A stretch of DNA of 64,000 nt, taken from Mycolicibacterium anyangense. Its GTDB lineage: Bacteria > Actinomycetota > Actinomycetes > Mycobacteriales > Mycobacteriaceae. Location of the stretch: positions 1,302,001-1,366,000 of the forward strand of contig NZ_AP022620.1 of the NCBI RefSeq assembly GCF_010731855.1, in the 5' to 3' direction. A model generated the notes under the pieces. The model had not been told where the DNA came from and made no database searches. It saw nothing but the letters and a program-made list of their open reading frames with translations. A program made the translations under genes and the position numbers. Of the stretch, positions 53,869 to 62,424 are shown one piece after another (the stretch's first letter is position 1; the number at the start of each line of letters is the position of its first letter).

Positions 53869-54717
53869 ATGGCGACCCGTTCCGGCGTGCTGATGACGGC
53901 CCAGGACCTGATCGGCCGCATCACCAGTGGCGAGCCGATGACGGTGCTCGACGTGCGCTGGCAGCTGACCGAACCCGACGGCCGGTCGGCCTACCTGGCC
54001 GGGCATCTGCCGGGTGCGGTGTACGTCTCACTCGAGGATGAACTGAGCGATCACACCGTCGTCGGACGTGGCCGTCATCCGCTGCCGTCCGGCCCCACCC
54101 TGACGGCCGCAGCCCGGCGCTGGGGTGTGTGCGACGGCAGGCCGGTCGTCGTTTACGACGACTGGAACCGGGCCGGTTCAGCACGGGCCTGGTGGGTGCT
54201 GCGGGCGGCCGGCCTGACCGACGTCTATATCCTCGACGGCGGGCTGGCCGGGTGGAAGGCCGCGGGCGGTCCGCTGGACACCGGCGCGGTCGAACCCGAT
54301 GCCGGTGACGTCACGCTGTCCCATGACGACCTGTACGCCGGGGCGATGCCGACCTTGAGCGCCGACGAGGTCGATACCGTGCTGCTGCTCGACGCCCGCG
54401 CCCCGGAGCGGTTCCGCGGTGATGTCGAGCCGGTGGATCCGGTGGCGGGCCATATTCCAGGGGCGCGCAACCTGCCCAGCACCGCGGTGCTGGCCGGGGA
54501 CGGCACATTCCTGGCCGACACCGAGATCGATGCGCAACTGGCCCGGCGCGGTGTGGGGGACGCGCAAGCGGTGGGCGTCTACTGCGGATCCGGTGTCACA
54601 GCGGCCGTGGCGATCGCCGCGCTGACCGCACGGGGCCGGCCGGCCGCCCTGTTTCCCGGGTCGTGGTCGCAGTGGAGTTCGGACCCGACGCGGGCGGTCG
54701 CTCGCGGACCGCAATGA
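53869..54717 (+). CDS. Tandem-rhodanese sulfurtransferase
   Basis: A 282-residue thiosulfate/3-mercaptopyruvate sulfurtransferase. There are two rhodanese domains, about 8-135 and 150-280. The second holds the catalytic Cys239 in YCGSGVTA; the first has Asp98 at the matching place (YDDWNR) and is structural. The enzyme moves sulfane sulfur to cyanide or a thiol acceptor. ATG 53869 follows GAAGGAGATCG. The stop overlaps the start of the small membrane protein as ATGA, so it leads a three-gene coupled unit with the potassium channel. Confidence 0.92.
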   Translation: MATRSGVLMTAQDLIGRITSGEPMTVLDVRWQLTEPDGRSAYLAGHLPGAVYVSLEDELSDHTVVGRGRHPLPSGPTLTAAARRWGVCDGRPVVVYDDWNRAGSARAWWVLRAAGLTDVYILDGGLAGWKAAGGPLDTGAVEPDAGDVTLSHDDLYAGAMPTLSADEVDTVLLLDARAPERFRGDVEPVDPVAGHIPGARNLPSTAVLAGDGTFLADTEIDAQLARRGVGDAQAVGVYCGSGVTAAVAIAALTARGRPAALFPGSWSQWSSDPTRAVARGPQ

Positions 54718-54953
54718 GCACGTCGACGCTGCGGACCTACCTCCGGATTCAGCTGATGGTGTTCGTCTTCGGCATCGTCGGGCCGATCTTCCTGGTGCTG
54801 TATTTCGTGGTCCAACCCGATCCGACGGTGAAATGGATGTACTACACCGGCCTGGTGATCACCGCGATCGACATCCTGATCGCGTTGCGGCTCACCGAAC
54901 AGTCCGTACGGCACGTTCCCGCCAGCCGTGACGACGAGCGGGAGTCGGCGTGA
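54714..54953 (+). CDS. Small two-helix membrane protein coupled to a potassium channel
   Basis: A 79-residue protein with two hydrophobic segments (about 14-33 and 43-61) and a charged C-terminus (RHVPASRDDERESA). It overlaps the rhodanese stop by 4 nt and the channel start by 4 nt. This tight three-gene coupling suggests it is made in step with the channel and may be an accessory subunit. No known family is recognised. Its hydrophobicity and good codon use support it as a real gene. Confidence 0.68.
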   Translation: MSTSTLRTYLRIQLMVFVFGIVGPIFLVLYFVVQPDPTVKWMYYTGLVITAIDILIALRLTEQSVRHVPASRDDERESA

Positions 54954-55729
54954 CAGCCACCCAGGACAGGCGTGCGGAACCCGCAGCCGGTGAGACGCGA
55001 CTTCAGCGATGGGAGACGCTGGCCGAGTGGCCGCTGGCCGGTGTCGCGATGCTGTTCCTGATCCTGTTCTCGATTCAGGTTCTCGCACAGCCGCAGGGCA
55101 TCCACGGCCACATCATCCGGTTGATGCTGGCGGTCTTGTACATCCCCTTCGCCATCGACTATGTCGCCCGGCTGGCATTGGCCGAGCACCGTCTGAGGTG
55201 GTTCTTCCGCCACCTGCTGGACTTGGCGATCGTCGTGCTGCCGTTCCTGGGACCGCTGCGGCTGCTCCGGCTGGTCGTGCTGGTCAGCGCCCTGCAAAAA
55301 GCGCTGGGCTCGGCCGCCCGGGGTCGGGTAGTCGTGTTCACCGCGGCCAGCGCTACGCTGTTGGCCTACGCCGCATCACTGGCGGTCCTGCAGGCCGAGC
55401 GATCGGCGCCGGGCGCGCACATCCGGAACTTCGGCGATGCCGTGTGGTGGGCGCTGACCACCATCACCACGGTGGGCTACGGCGACATGTACCCCGTCAC
55501 CGCGATGGGCCGAGTCGTGGCGGCGCTGCTGATGATCGGCGGGATCAGCCTTGTCGGCGCCATCACCGCGTCCGTCGCGACGTGGATCGTGCAACGGGTC
55601 GCGGCCGAGGAGAACGAACAGCAAGCGGCCACCGTGGCGCACATCGAAGTGTTGCAGAAGGAACTCGCCGCGCTCACTGCGTTGGTGGCGGAGCAACGCC
55701 GCTCAGACCCGCGGGCCGAAGACGGCTGA
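54950..55729 (+). CDS. Potassium channel family protein
   Basis: A 259-residue six-helix channel of the voltage-gated-like (Kv/ion_trans_2) type. Helices S1-S4 span about 27-118 with a sparsely charged S4-like segment (RLLRLVVLVSAL). The pore loop contains the K+ selectivity filter TVGYGD at 174-179, and S6 is at about 189-212. The C-terminal 45 residues form a charged helix likely to coil as a tetramer. The start is GTG, inside the stop of the small membrane protein gene. Confidence 0.92.
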   Translation: MTATQDRRAEPAAGETRLQRWETLAEWPLAGVAMLFLILFSIQVLAQPQGIHGHIIRLMLAVLYIPFAIDYVARLALAEHRLRWFFRHLLDLAIVVLPFLGPLRLLRLVVLVSALQKALGSAARGRVVVFTAASATLLAYAASLAVLQAERSAPGAHIRNFGDAVWWALTTITTVGYGDMYPVTAMGRVVAALLMIGGISLVGAITASVATWIVQRVAAEENEQQAATVAHIEVLQKELAALTALVAEQRRSDPRAEDG

Positions 55730-55731
55730 AT

Positions 55732-55995
55732 TCAGTCCCGGACCCAGACCGAGATGTAGCCGATCGGAATGCCGGTGTGGGTGGCGATGCACTCGCGGGC
55801 GGCGAGTTCGACAGCGGCCCGGTCAGCGGCGTCGGTGACCGCGTTGATCTCGGGGACCGCGATGACCCAACGATTGTTCTCGGGACGAATGTCGATCTCG
55901 AAGCACTGGCCGGCGACAGGCCGCAGCACACGGTGGGAACGGGCACTACGTTGCGGACGGGTGGAGAAGCCGCGGGTTCTGTAATGGGTGCGCAT
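55732..55995 (-). CDS. Small HicB-like hypothetical protein
   Basis: An 87-residue protein. After a basic lead (RTHYRTRGFSTRPQR) comes a beta-alpha-beta region (CFEIDIRPENNRWVIAVPEI, DAADRAAVELAARECIATHTG) resembling the partial RNase-H-like fold of HicB antitoxins. No HicA toxin gene is next to it. ATG 55995 is chosen, with an upstream GTG at 56061 as alternative. A solo regulator or structural protein is possible. Confidence 0.55.
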   Translation of the reverse strand: MRTHYRTRGFSTRPQRSARSHRVLRPVAGQCFEIDIRPENNRWVIAVPEINAVTDAADRAAVELAARECIATHTGIPIGYISVWVRD

Positions 55996-56144
55996 CTTCT
56001 TGCTTTCCGAAACGATTTTGGGCCGCCGGAAAAGATACAACCGCCCGGGCGTATTCACCAAATCCGTGGCGGAGGTTTACCGCAGCGTTCTCCCAGGTTA
56101 ATCAGGACGCGACACCGCCATCACCCCGAGGAGAGCCAACCGCC

Positions 56145-56519
56145 ATGGCCGACAACGCTTCTGCGTCCGAACACATCGACGCCCGAATCGACGAACTCGA
56201 CGACTGGCGCGGGGAGCTGCTGGCGCGGATCAGAGCAGTGGTCCGTCGCGCCGACCCCGATGTCGTCGAGGAATGGAAATGGCGCGGGGTGCCGGTGTGG
56301 TCGCACGCCGGCATCATCTGCACCGGTGAGACATATCAGAAGGTCGTGAAGATGACGTTCGCCAAAGGTGCCGCACTCGAGGATCCGTCCGGGCTGTTCA
56401 ATTCCAGCTTGGATGGGAACACCCGGCGCGCCATCGATTTTCACGAAGGTGACGACATCGACGAAGAAGCGCTGACCGCGCTCATCCACGCCGCGATCGC
56501 AGTCAATACGTCGCGGTAG
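56145..56519 (+). CDS. DUF1801-family protein
   Basis: A 124-residue protein of the DUF1801 (YdhG-like) fold. The strand-turn WKWRGVPVWSHAGIICTGETYQKVVKMTF is the core, and the segment LFNSSLDGNTRRAIDFHEGDDID precedes the last helix. These proteins are small, cytosolic and uncharacterised; some are iron-related. It starts at ATG 56145 after GAGGAGAG. It lies alone between a small gene and the response regulator. Confidence 0.8.
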   Translation: MADNASASEHIDARIDELDDWRGELLARIRAVVRRADPDVVEEWKWRGVPVWSHAGIICTGETYQKVVKMTFAKGAALEDPSGLFNSSLDGNTRRAIDFHEGDDIDEEALTALIHAAIAVNTSR

Positions 56520-56525
56520 CTGCCG

Positions 56526-57170
56526 TCATTCCAGCAGCCGGCGGCGCATCGCCTCGGCGACCGCCGCACCGCGGTCGGACACGCCGAGCTTCTCGTAGAG
56601 GTTGTGGATGTGGGTGCGCACGGTCGCCGGCGACAAGTGGATCTGCTTGCTGATCTCGGGCACCGACAAGCCCTCGGCGATGAACCGCACTACCTCGAGT
56701 TCACGCGGCGTCAACACCATCATGGTGCCCTTGGCCCGCTTACGGACCTCGGCGGCCAGGCCGCGCGCCAGCTCCAACGGGACCACCTCCTCGCCCCGGG
56801 CGATCGCGCGGACCGCGTCGACCACCTGCTCGGGGGGCGCCTCCTTGCTGATGAATCCCAGTGCCCCCGACGAGAGCGCCTCGTAGACGATGGTGCTGTC
56901 GTCGAACGCCGACACCAGTAACACCTTGGTGGGCAGTTCGTCACGGGTGACGGCATGAGCGAGCGCCACGCCGTCGAGTCCGGGCATCTTGTAATCCACC
57001 ACCGCGACGTCGGGGCTCAGCTCGCGAATGATCTCCAAGGCCGCGCGGCCGTCGGCGGCCTCGCCGATAACGTCCAGGCCGCTGGCCCGCAGCACCCGGA
57101 CCATGCCTTCGCGGAACAGCGGATGGTCGTCGCACACCACGACCCTGGTGCGGGTCTCCGACGTCTGCAC
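56526..57170 (-). CDS. NarL/LuxR-family response regulator
   Basis: A 214-residue response regulator. The receiver domain (about 8-125) has the acidic pair Asp14-Asp15, the phospho-acceptor Asp59 (AVVDYKMPG) and Lys109 in FISKEAPP. The C-terminal LuxR helix-turn-helix is at about 150-214 (LTPRELEVVRFIAEGLSVPE then IHLSPATVRTHIHNLYEKL). It should be phosphorylated by the histidine kinase 58 bp upstream and control the transporter of the same strand, or more distant genes. GTG start. Confidence 0.93.
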   Translation of the reverse strand: MQTSETRTRVVVCDDHPLFREGMVRVLRASGLDVIGEAADGRAALEIIRELSPDVAVVDYKMPGLDGVALAHAVTRDELPTKVLLVSAFDDSTIVYEALSSGALGFISKEAPPEQVVDAVRAIARGEEVVPLELARGLAAEVRKRAKGTMMVLTPRELEVVRFIAEGLSVPEISKQIHLSPATVRTHIHNLYEKLGVSDRGAAVAEAMRRRLLE

Positions 57171-57228
57171 TGAGCCACACCCGCCTTCCTCGTGTCGCTG
57201 ACCTGGACCTTACCGTGACGTGCCGGAC

Positions 57229-58482
57229 TCACACCGTGCGTCGCAGCGGAACCTTCACCGTCACCCGGGTGCCCGGTGACGTGGAGTCGACGGCGAACTG
57301 GCCTTCGGTGGCCAGCACCTTGGTGCGGATGGCAGCCAGACCGATGTGACCGTCTTCGAGCTTCGCGGCCAGGTCGACGTCGGCCATCCCGTTGCCGTCG
57401 TCGGCAATCACGATGCAGCCCAACCCATCCGCGAGCGCGAGGTTGATCTGGACCGTACTGGCGCCGGCATGCTTGAGCACGTTGTTGGTCAGCTCCCTGA
57501 CGCAACTGAACAGCAGTACGTCGGCATCGGTGCGGACGCCCTCGGGCCAGTCATCGGCATCGAGATCGACTGTCAGGCCGCCACGTTCGGCCACCGTGTC
57601 GGCGAGCTGCTCGACAGCGGTGTGCAGACCGGAGCGGTTGAGCACCTCGGGGTGAAGCTCGCGGACAACGTCTCGCAGCAGGTGCACCGCGTCGGTGAGA
57701 GTGCTGCTCATCCGGTCGATCGCTTCGGCCGACCCGGCCCGCACGGCGGCCAGGTCGTACCGTGCGGCAAGCACCGACTGCAGGGCGCCGTCGTGCAGTC
57801 GTTCGGAGAGTTCGGTCTGTTCGCGCTTCTCCAGTCCGAGCATCTCGTCGAGCAGCTGGGTGCGCTGAACGAGAAGGCTTCTGATTGTCGCGATGCGCGC
57901 CCGCTGCAGGTAGGACAGCATGACCGAGCCGGCCGCCACGGTGGCCAGCAGACAGGCGTGCAGGATGATCGGCGGCCAGGGTTCCTCGTTGGCCGCCTGA
58001 TTGATCCAGTTGGCCACCACCTGCGCCAGCACGGTGAGCACGGCGGTCACCGCCGTGAGCCCAGCGCTGAGTTGGGCGGCGGCGATGAAGAGGATCAGGA
58101 ACAGCCCCTCGCGAAGAATGTCGGAGGTCCAGCTGTCGGGTGAGGCGATCCCGGTGATGGCGGTGATGGACGCGACGACCGCGATGTCGGCGAGCAGGAT
58201 GGCCAGGGCGACGCGCGTGGAGTTGCGCTGCTCGGCGGGCCTTGGCGTGAAGACCCACACCGCCCAGGCCAGGACAACCCCCACATACACCCCGACGATG
58301 ACCATGCACAGCGCGAACTCGTCGTGCGGGCGCTCGATCACCAGCGTGGTGGTGACGAACGCCAACAGTAGGATCCGCAACCCGAGCTGGAGACGGAAAC
58401 CCGCCAGCAGGTACCGGTCGAGGCGGCCAGCCAGATCGACTCGCGGCGCGATGAGTGAGTGGTGGCCTGCTGTCGGCATCAT
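57229..58482 (-). CDS. Membrane histidine kinase (HisKA_3 type)
   Basis: A 417-residue sensor kinase. Five or six membrane helices span about 35-195 without a large extracellular loop, so the signal is probably sensed in or near the membrane. A coiled linker leads to the dimerisation domain with phospho-acceptor His230 (ERLHDGALQSVL). The HATPase_c domain follows, with N-box ELTNNVLKHA and G-box DDGNGM. It is a NarX/DegS-type partner for the downstream NarL-type regulator and starts 22 bp after the symporter stop. Confidence 0.92.
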   Translation of the reverse strand: MMPTAGHHSLIAPRVDLAGRLDRYLLAGFRLQLGLRILLLAFVTTTLVIERPHDEFALCMVIVGVYVGVVLAWAVWVFTPRPAEQRNSTRVALAILLADIAVVASITAITGIASPDSWTSDILREGLFLILFIAAAQLSAGLTAVTAVLTVLAQVVANWINQAANEEPWPPIILHACLLATVAAGSVMLSYLQRARIATIRSLLVQRTQLLDEMLGLEKREQTELSERLHDGALQSVLAARYDLAAVRAGSAEAIDRMSSTLTDAVHLLRDVVRELHPEVLNRSGLHTAVEQLADTVAERGGLTVDLDADDWPEGVRTDADVLLFSCVRELTNNVLKHAGASTVQINLALADGLGCIVIADDGNGMADVDLAAKLEDGHIGLAAIRTKVLATEGQFAVDSTSPGTRVTVKVPLRRTV

Positions 58483-58504
58483 CGGCTCCTGGTGGCTGGT
58501 CGCC

Positions 58505-59974
58505 TCAACGATAGGCCCAGGTGCGCGCTTCGGGTTGTGCCATCCGGTCCGGGGGTGTCTGCGCCGGGCGGACCAGACTGACCACGGCGACCACCGCGAT
58601 ATTGGCGGCCAGTGCCACCAGACCGGCGTTGACTCCGTGCAGCGGATCCCGGTCGGCGAACACCAGCCAGCTCACCAGGCTCACCCCGACGATCAGGCCG
58701 CTGACGATCGCCGTCGCCGAGATCTTGCGCCACAGCAGTGCCAGCAGCACCGCCGGCATGAGTTGCGCCATTCCCTCGTAGGACAGCAGGGACAACCGCA
58801 CCAGCGCGTTGGGCCAGAGATAGGTCATCGCGAGGGCGACGCTGCCGGCCAGCAGTGCCACCGCCTGCGACAGTTCTCGCTGACGCGGCGCGGTACGCGG
58901 GTGGATACCCAACACCGAACGACCCCACATGGTTCCGATCACGAGCATGAACATTGCCATCGGCACGATCGCCGAGAGTGCGCCCGCCGCTCCGAATACC
59001 CCGAGAAGCCAAGCCGGCATGGCGGATTCGATCATCGTGAACAATGCCAGATTGGAGTCCTTCAAGCCAGGAACCACGAACAGCGCCGCCAGCCCGAGGA
59101 TCACCGGGACGAACAACAGCACCTGATAAAGCGGCAGCAGGATCGCGTTCTTACGCAGAGCCTGAGCACTTTTCGCGCCCAGAAATGCGGTGACCTGGGT
59201 GGGGAACACGGTGAACACGACACCGTTGAGGATCGCCGTGGAGATGAACCAACTGATACCCATGGCGTGGCTGACCGGACCGGGCAGGGTCAACCAGTCG
59301 CGGTGATCGCTGGTGATCCGGTGCAGCATCTCACCGTAGGACCCGAAGTAGTGCAGAGGGATGTAGACGAAGACAATGCTCAGCGTGAGCACCGCAAGGA
59401 TGTCCTTGAGCACCGATACCCAAGCGCTGCCGCGCAGTCCGCTGACCAGGATGAAGGTTTCGGAGATCAGGAAGGCCAGCAGGTAGGCCACCGACAGGCC
59501 GATCGCCCCGTAACTCACAGTGGCGACCACAACGCCCATCCCGGTGATCTGCAACTGGATGTAGGGCAGCACGAACACGGTCGCCAGGATCGCGGTGAGG
59601 GCGCCGAGCCACGGCGCGGCGAAGCGGTGCGCGACGATATCGGTGATGCCGACCAGATTGTGCCGGTGGGCATAGGTCCACAACACCGGACCGACCACGT
59701 AGCTCACGGCCATTCCGATGGACAGATAGGCCACGACGTAGAGGGCCGAAAGTCCGTGGGTGTAGGACCATCCGGCTGCGCCGAGGTAGCTGAAGCTGGT
59801 GTAGGTCTCGCCGGCCATCAGCACCAGGGTGAGCAGCAGGCCCAGGCTGCGGCCGCCGATGGACCAGTCGGCGAGGTCGACGGTGCTCGCGGCGCGATTG
59901 CGCGCGGCCACCCCCAAGCCAACGGTGATGAGGAGGAAGACCGCGAGCACCGTCACCGAGACGGCCGGATTCAT
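58505..59974 (-). CDS. Sodium:solute symporter (MctP-like)
   Basis: A 489-residue SSS-family transporter with about 13 helices. Landmarks are DWSIGGRSLGLLLTLVLMAG, GETYTSFSYLGAAGW and the sodium-site helix around GISWFISTAILNG. Together with the overlapping DUF3311 gene it resembles the MctP/MctC monocarboxylate transporters for pyruvate, acetate or propionate. ATG 59974 is used because of the 4-nt overlap with the small upstream gene. The two-component genes downstream probably regulate it. Confidence 0.9.
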   Translation of the reverse strand: MNPAVSVTVLAVFLLITVGLGVAARNRAASTVDLADWSIGGRSLGLLLTLVLMAGETYTSFSYLGAAGWSYTHGLSALYVVAYLSIGMAVSYVVGPVLWTYAHRHNLVGITDIVAHRFAAPWLGALTAILATVFVLPYIQLQITGMGVVVATVSYGAIGLSVAYLLAFLISETFILVSGLRGSAWVSVLKDILAVLTLSIVFVYIPLHYFGSYGEMLHRITSDHRDWLTLPGPVSHAMGISWFISTAILNGVVFTVFPTQVTAFLGAKSAQALRKNAILLPLYQVLLFVPVILGLAALFVVPGLKDSNLALFTMIESAMPAWLLGVFGAAGALSAIVPMAMFMLVIGTMWGRSVLGIHPRTAPRQRELSQAVALLAGSVALAMTYLWPNALVRLSLLSYEGMAQLMPAVLLALLWRKISATAIVSGLIVGVSLVSWLVFADRDPLHGVNAGLVALAANIAVVAVVSLVRPAQTPPDRMAQPEARTWAYR

Positions 59975-60183
59975 TCGGCGTCGTCCTCGGCGGCGGCCGG
60001 TTCGGTGAACAACGGATCTCCGCGCGCGGCCAGATAAATGAACAGCGGAGTCAGCAGGGTGGCGCCGAGCAGCCACGGGCCCAACAGATGCGGACGGTTG
60101 ACGAGGGGGAGCGGTGCCACAAAGAGGATCGCCGGGGCCAGCAGCCATAGCAGCGAGCGGCGGCCGCGCAGGATGTCGAGCAT
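59971..60183 (-). CDS. DUF3311 small membrane protein, symporter partner
   Basis: A 70-residue protein with two hydrophobic helices (about 11-28 and 34-52), a short loop with NRPHLLGP, and an acidic C-terminus. DUF3311 proteins are regularly coded next to SSS-type monocarboxylate symporters and are thought to help them. ATG 60183 is preceded by AGAAAGG. The stop overlaps the symporter ATG as ATGA, so they are coupled. Confidence 0.85.
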   Translation of the reverse strand: MLDILRGRRSLLWLLAPAILFVAPLPLVNRPHLLGPWLLGATLLTPLFIYLAARGDPLFTEPAAAEDDAE

Positions 60184-60273
60184 ACGCTGGGCCTTTCTGT
60201 GCGGACCGGTTGTGAGGAAGCATCCCAGGCGCCGACACCGGACACCATCCTCCGTCCGCATGGACCTTCCCGT

Positions 60274-60287
60274 CCACCGATCGGTGG
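60274..60287. promoter_or_regulatory. 14-bp perfect palindrome
   Basis: CCACCGATCGGTGG lies 91 bp upstream of the DUF3311/symporter operon (minus strand) and 81 bp before the secreted-protein gene (plus strand). It is a good operator candidate for one of these units, possibly for the linked two-component regulator. Confidence 0.4.
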
Positions 60288-60367
60288 GCATGGATCCAGC
60301 CAAGCCCGCCCGGGCACCAGCACCTCCCGGCTAGGCTCGCTGCCGAACGATGGCCGGGGGGTGGCGC

Positions 60368-61291
60368 ATGGTGATGACGAGATCCGCGCTGGTGGGCAGT
60401 CTCAGCGCTGTGGCGGTTGCCCTGGGTATCGGCATCGCGATCGCCACGCCAGCCCTGGCGGCACCGGCCGACTCGAGTGAGCATGCCAGCACCTCGACGG
60501 GTGGCGCCGGTCCGCGGGCTGCTGGATCGGCCCGGCCCCGCACGGCCCGCTCCAATCCGGTGGCATCTCCTGCACCTGCCGCCGCCTCGTCGCGACCCGC
60601 GCGCACCGCGGCCGCCACCGCCGCGCCGGGCCGTCGCATCATCACGCCAGCGCCGGGGCCGGCCGTGCCGACATCGGAGCCGATCCGGCTTCCGCTCGGA
60701 CCAACCGAGACGATTCCCTGGCCGTCCACCGACGTGCCGGAGGGCACCGGCATCAAAGCAACTCCGTTGACACCGGCGAAGATTCATGTCGGGTTCAAGG
60801 GGCAGGTGTCGATCTTCCAGAATCTGCCGTTCAGTCTGCCCCGCACGCCGGCCTTCTTCGTCACCAAGGTGAGCGGCAACGCGATGCTCACCGAGAACAC
60901 CATCTACGATCTGCACAACGTCGACCAGTACGACTGGAACAAGCTCACCGGGATCTCGTTCAACATCTTGCGGCCCGATCAGAACGCGTTGATGGTGGCG
61001 TGGCGTTACAACGTCACCAGCCAGCAATTCGAGATCGCGCCGTACTACAACGTCGACCTGGCCCGGATCCTGCCGTCAGATTCGGAGATCATTCCGGTTC
61101 CAGTGGGCCAAACCTTCACGTTCTCAGTCGATTACAGCGGTATCACGGTGTCCTACGGTGGGAGCTCGGTGTTCAAACCGATCCCGAGCGGCTTGCACCC
61201 CAACCAGTTGACGGCATTCCGGGTGCACACCTGGTTCGGTGGCACGAGCCTGCCGCCGCGAAGCTTGTCGCTGTACCTGAATCTGGACTAG
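60368..61291 (+). CDS. Secreted protein with Ala/Pro-rich linker and beta-rich C-terminal domain
   Basis: A 307-residue protein. The signal peptide (hydrophobic about 8-30) ends near ALAAPA. Residues about 33-110 are rich in Ala, Pro, Ser and Thr. The last 180 residues are a compact, aromatic-rich beta domain (FFVTKVSGNAMLTENTIYDL, VAWRYNVTSQQFEIAPYYNV, FSVDYSGITVSYGGSSVF) reminiscent of mycobacterial secreted ligand-binding modules. ATG 60368 is chosen for its G-rich upstream ribosome-binding site; 60350 is possible. Function unknown. Confidence 0.72.
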   Translation: MVMTRSALVGSLSAVAVALGIGIAIATPALAAPADSSEHASTSTGGAGPRAAGSARPRTARSNPVASPAPAAASSRPARTAAATAAPGRRIITPAPGPAVPTSEPIRLPLGPTETIPWPSTDVPEGTGIKATPLTPAKIHVGFKGQVSIFQNLPFSLPRTPAFFVTKVSGNAMLTENTIYDLHNVDQYDWNKLTGISFNILRPDQNALMVAWRYNVTSQQFEIAPYYNVDLARILPSDSEIIPVPVGQTFTFSVDYSGITVSYGGSSVFKPIPSGLHPNQLTAFRVHTWFGGTSLPPRSLSLYLNLD

Positions 61292-62259
61292 GCGTTGAGA
61301 TCCACGACGTCGCCGCGCGCCCACGGATCGAGATCCGTCAGGAAGACCGAGTCACCGGCTCCCTGTCTCTGCCGGTCGACCCACGCACGCAGGGCGCGCG
61401 GGGCCGGCCCGGACAGGATCCCGGCGGCATTGGCGCTGGCTTCGCGGCGCAGACTCTCGGCAGGTGTTAGCAGTAAGTCCTCGTTGAAGATCCGCTTCTG
61501 CACTCCGACGGTGACGCGGTTGCGGCGAGCGTAACGGGCCGCCATCTGCTGGGCGGTCGGCATCAGCTCGTCGGGAGCGACGAGCTGGCGAACCAGGCCC
61601 ATGTCCAGAGCCTCCCGTGCGGTGTACATCCGCCCTTCGAGCATCATTTCCAGCGCCCGGGCCGGACCGATCAACTGGGCGAGCCGCTGACCGCCGACGG
61701 TGGTGGTGAGCCCGATGAGAAGCTCGGGGAGGATGAACCCGACCGCGTCGTCGTCGGCTGCTATCCGGACATCGAAGGCGACCGACAACTCGAGCCCACC
61801 GCCGCCGCACGGCCCACCAATGGCTCCGATGTAGACCGCTGGTGAACGCATGATGCGCAGCACAACATTGACGAATCGGGTGATATCTAGCATCCCCGCC
61901 AGCGGCGAATCCGCCAGTGCCGCTTCAACTCCCGGCAGAGTAGTGAGCGCATCGAGACCGTGGGCGATCCTGCGCAGGGTGTGCTCAGACAACGGACGAT
62001 TGGCGCGCTCCGCCGCGGCGAGAATATCGGCGATATCGAAGTGGGTGATGTAGCGCTTGTCCACGCCGCCGGTGACGACGACCGCCCCGACCGTGTCGTC
62101 ATCATCCACGGCGCGGGTGAGTGCATCGAAGTCACGGTGCATCTGTGCGGTCATGTAGTTGAACGGCGGAGACACCACACGGGCGGTCAGTACCCGCTCA
62201 TGCTGTTCGATAACGAGCGTCTGGAGCTGTAGATCGCGAGCACATTGCCGCTCGGACAT
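61288..62259 (-). CDS. Enoyl-CoA hydratase/isomerase family protein
   Basis: A 323-residue crotonase-fold protein, about 60 residues longer than typical enoyl-CoA hydratases. The oxyanion-hole loops are TGGVDKRYITHFDI (with an unusual VDKRYIT insert) and GAIGGPCGGGGLELSVAFD. The C-terminal part has ARYARRNRVTVGVQKRIFN. The first catalytic Glu of the hydratase motif is not clear, so another crotonase reaction is possible. ATG 62259 follows GGAAGGGC. The stop overlaps the convergent secreted-protein gene's CTAG. Confidence 0.8.
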   Translation of the reverse strand: MSERQCARDLQLQTLVIEQHERVLTARVVSPPFNYMTAQMHRDFDALTRAVDDDDTVGAVVVTGGVDKRYITHFDIADILAAAERANRPLSEHTLRRIAHGLDALTTLPGVEAALADSPLAGMLDITRFVNVVLRIMRSPAVYIGAIGGPCGGGGLELSVAFDVRIAADDDAVGFILPELLIGLTTTVGGQRLAQLIGPARALEMMLEGRMYTAREALDMGLVRQLVAPDELMPTAQQMAARYARRNRVTVGVQKRIFNEDLLLTPAESLRREASANAAGILSGPAPRALRAWVDRQRQGAGDSVFLTDLDPWARGDVVDLNA

Positions 62260-62379
62260 GGCTTGCCCTTCCGTCAGATCTCGGTCAGCTAGGCACGATA
62301 GCGCGTGACTGACGAATTTCTCATATCTGATGATACCTGCAGAATGCCCACAAGGTGTGTGTGTGGCAGCAGGCCGAAT

Positions 62380-62391
62380 TGTCACGTGACA
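62380..62391. promoter_or_regulatory. TGTCACGTGACA palindrome
   Basis: A perfect 12-bp palindrome lies 34 bp before the DUF664 remnant and 121 bp before the divergent enoyl-CoA hydratase. It shares the GTCAC/GTGAC arms with two elements at 62790 and 62979. Confidence 0.4.
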
Positions 62392-62424
62392 TAAATCCGT
62401 GTCGGGGCGCCATGGCAGCATCGC

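Noticed and set aside
55732..55995. Toxin-antitoxin (HicAB) locus
   Set aside because: No HicA-like small basic protein lies on either side; only a weak HicB-like fold is seen.
58001..60037. 678-codon open frame opposite the histidine kinase and symporter
   Set aside because: It crosses two well-supported genes and has only Gln/His/Arg-rich low-complexity sequence.
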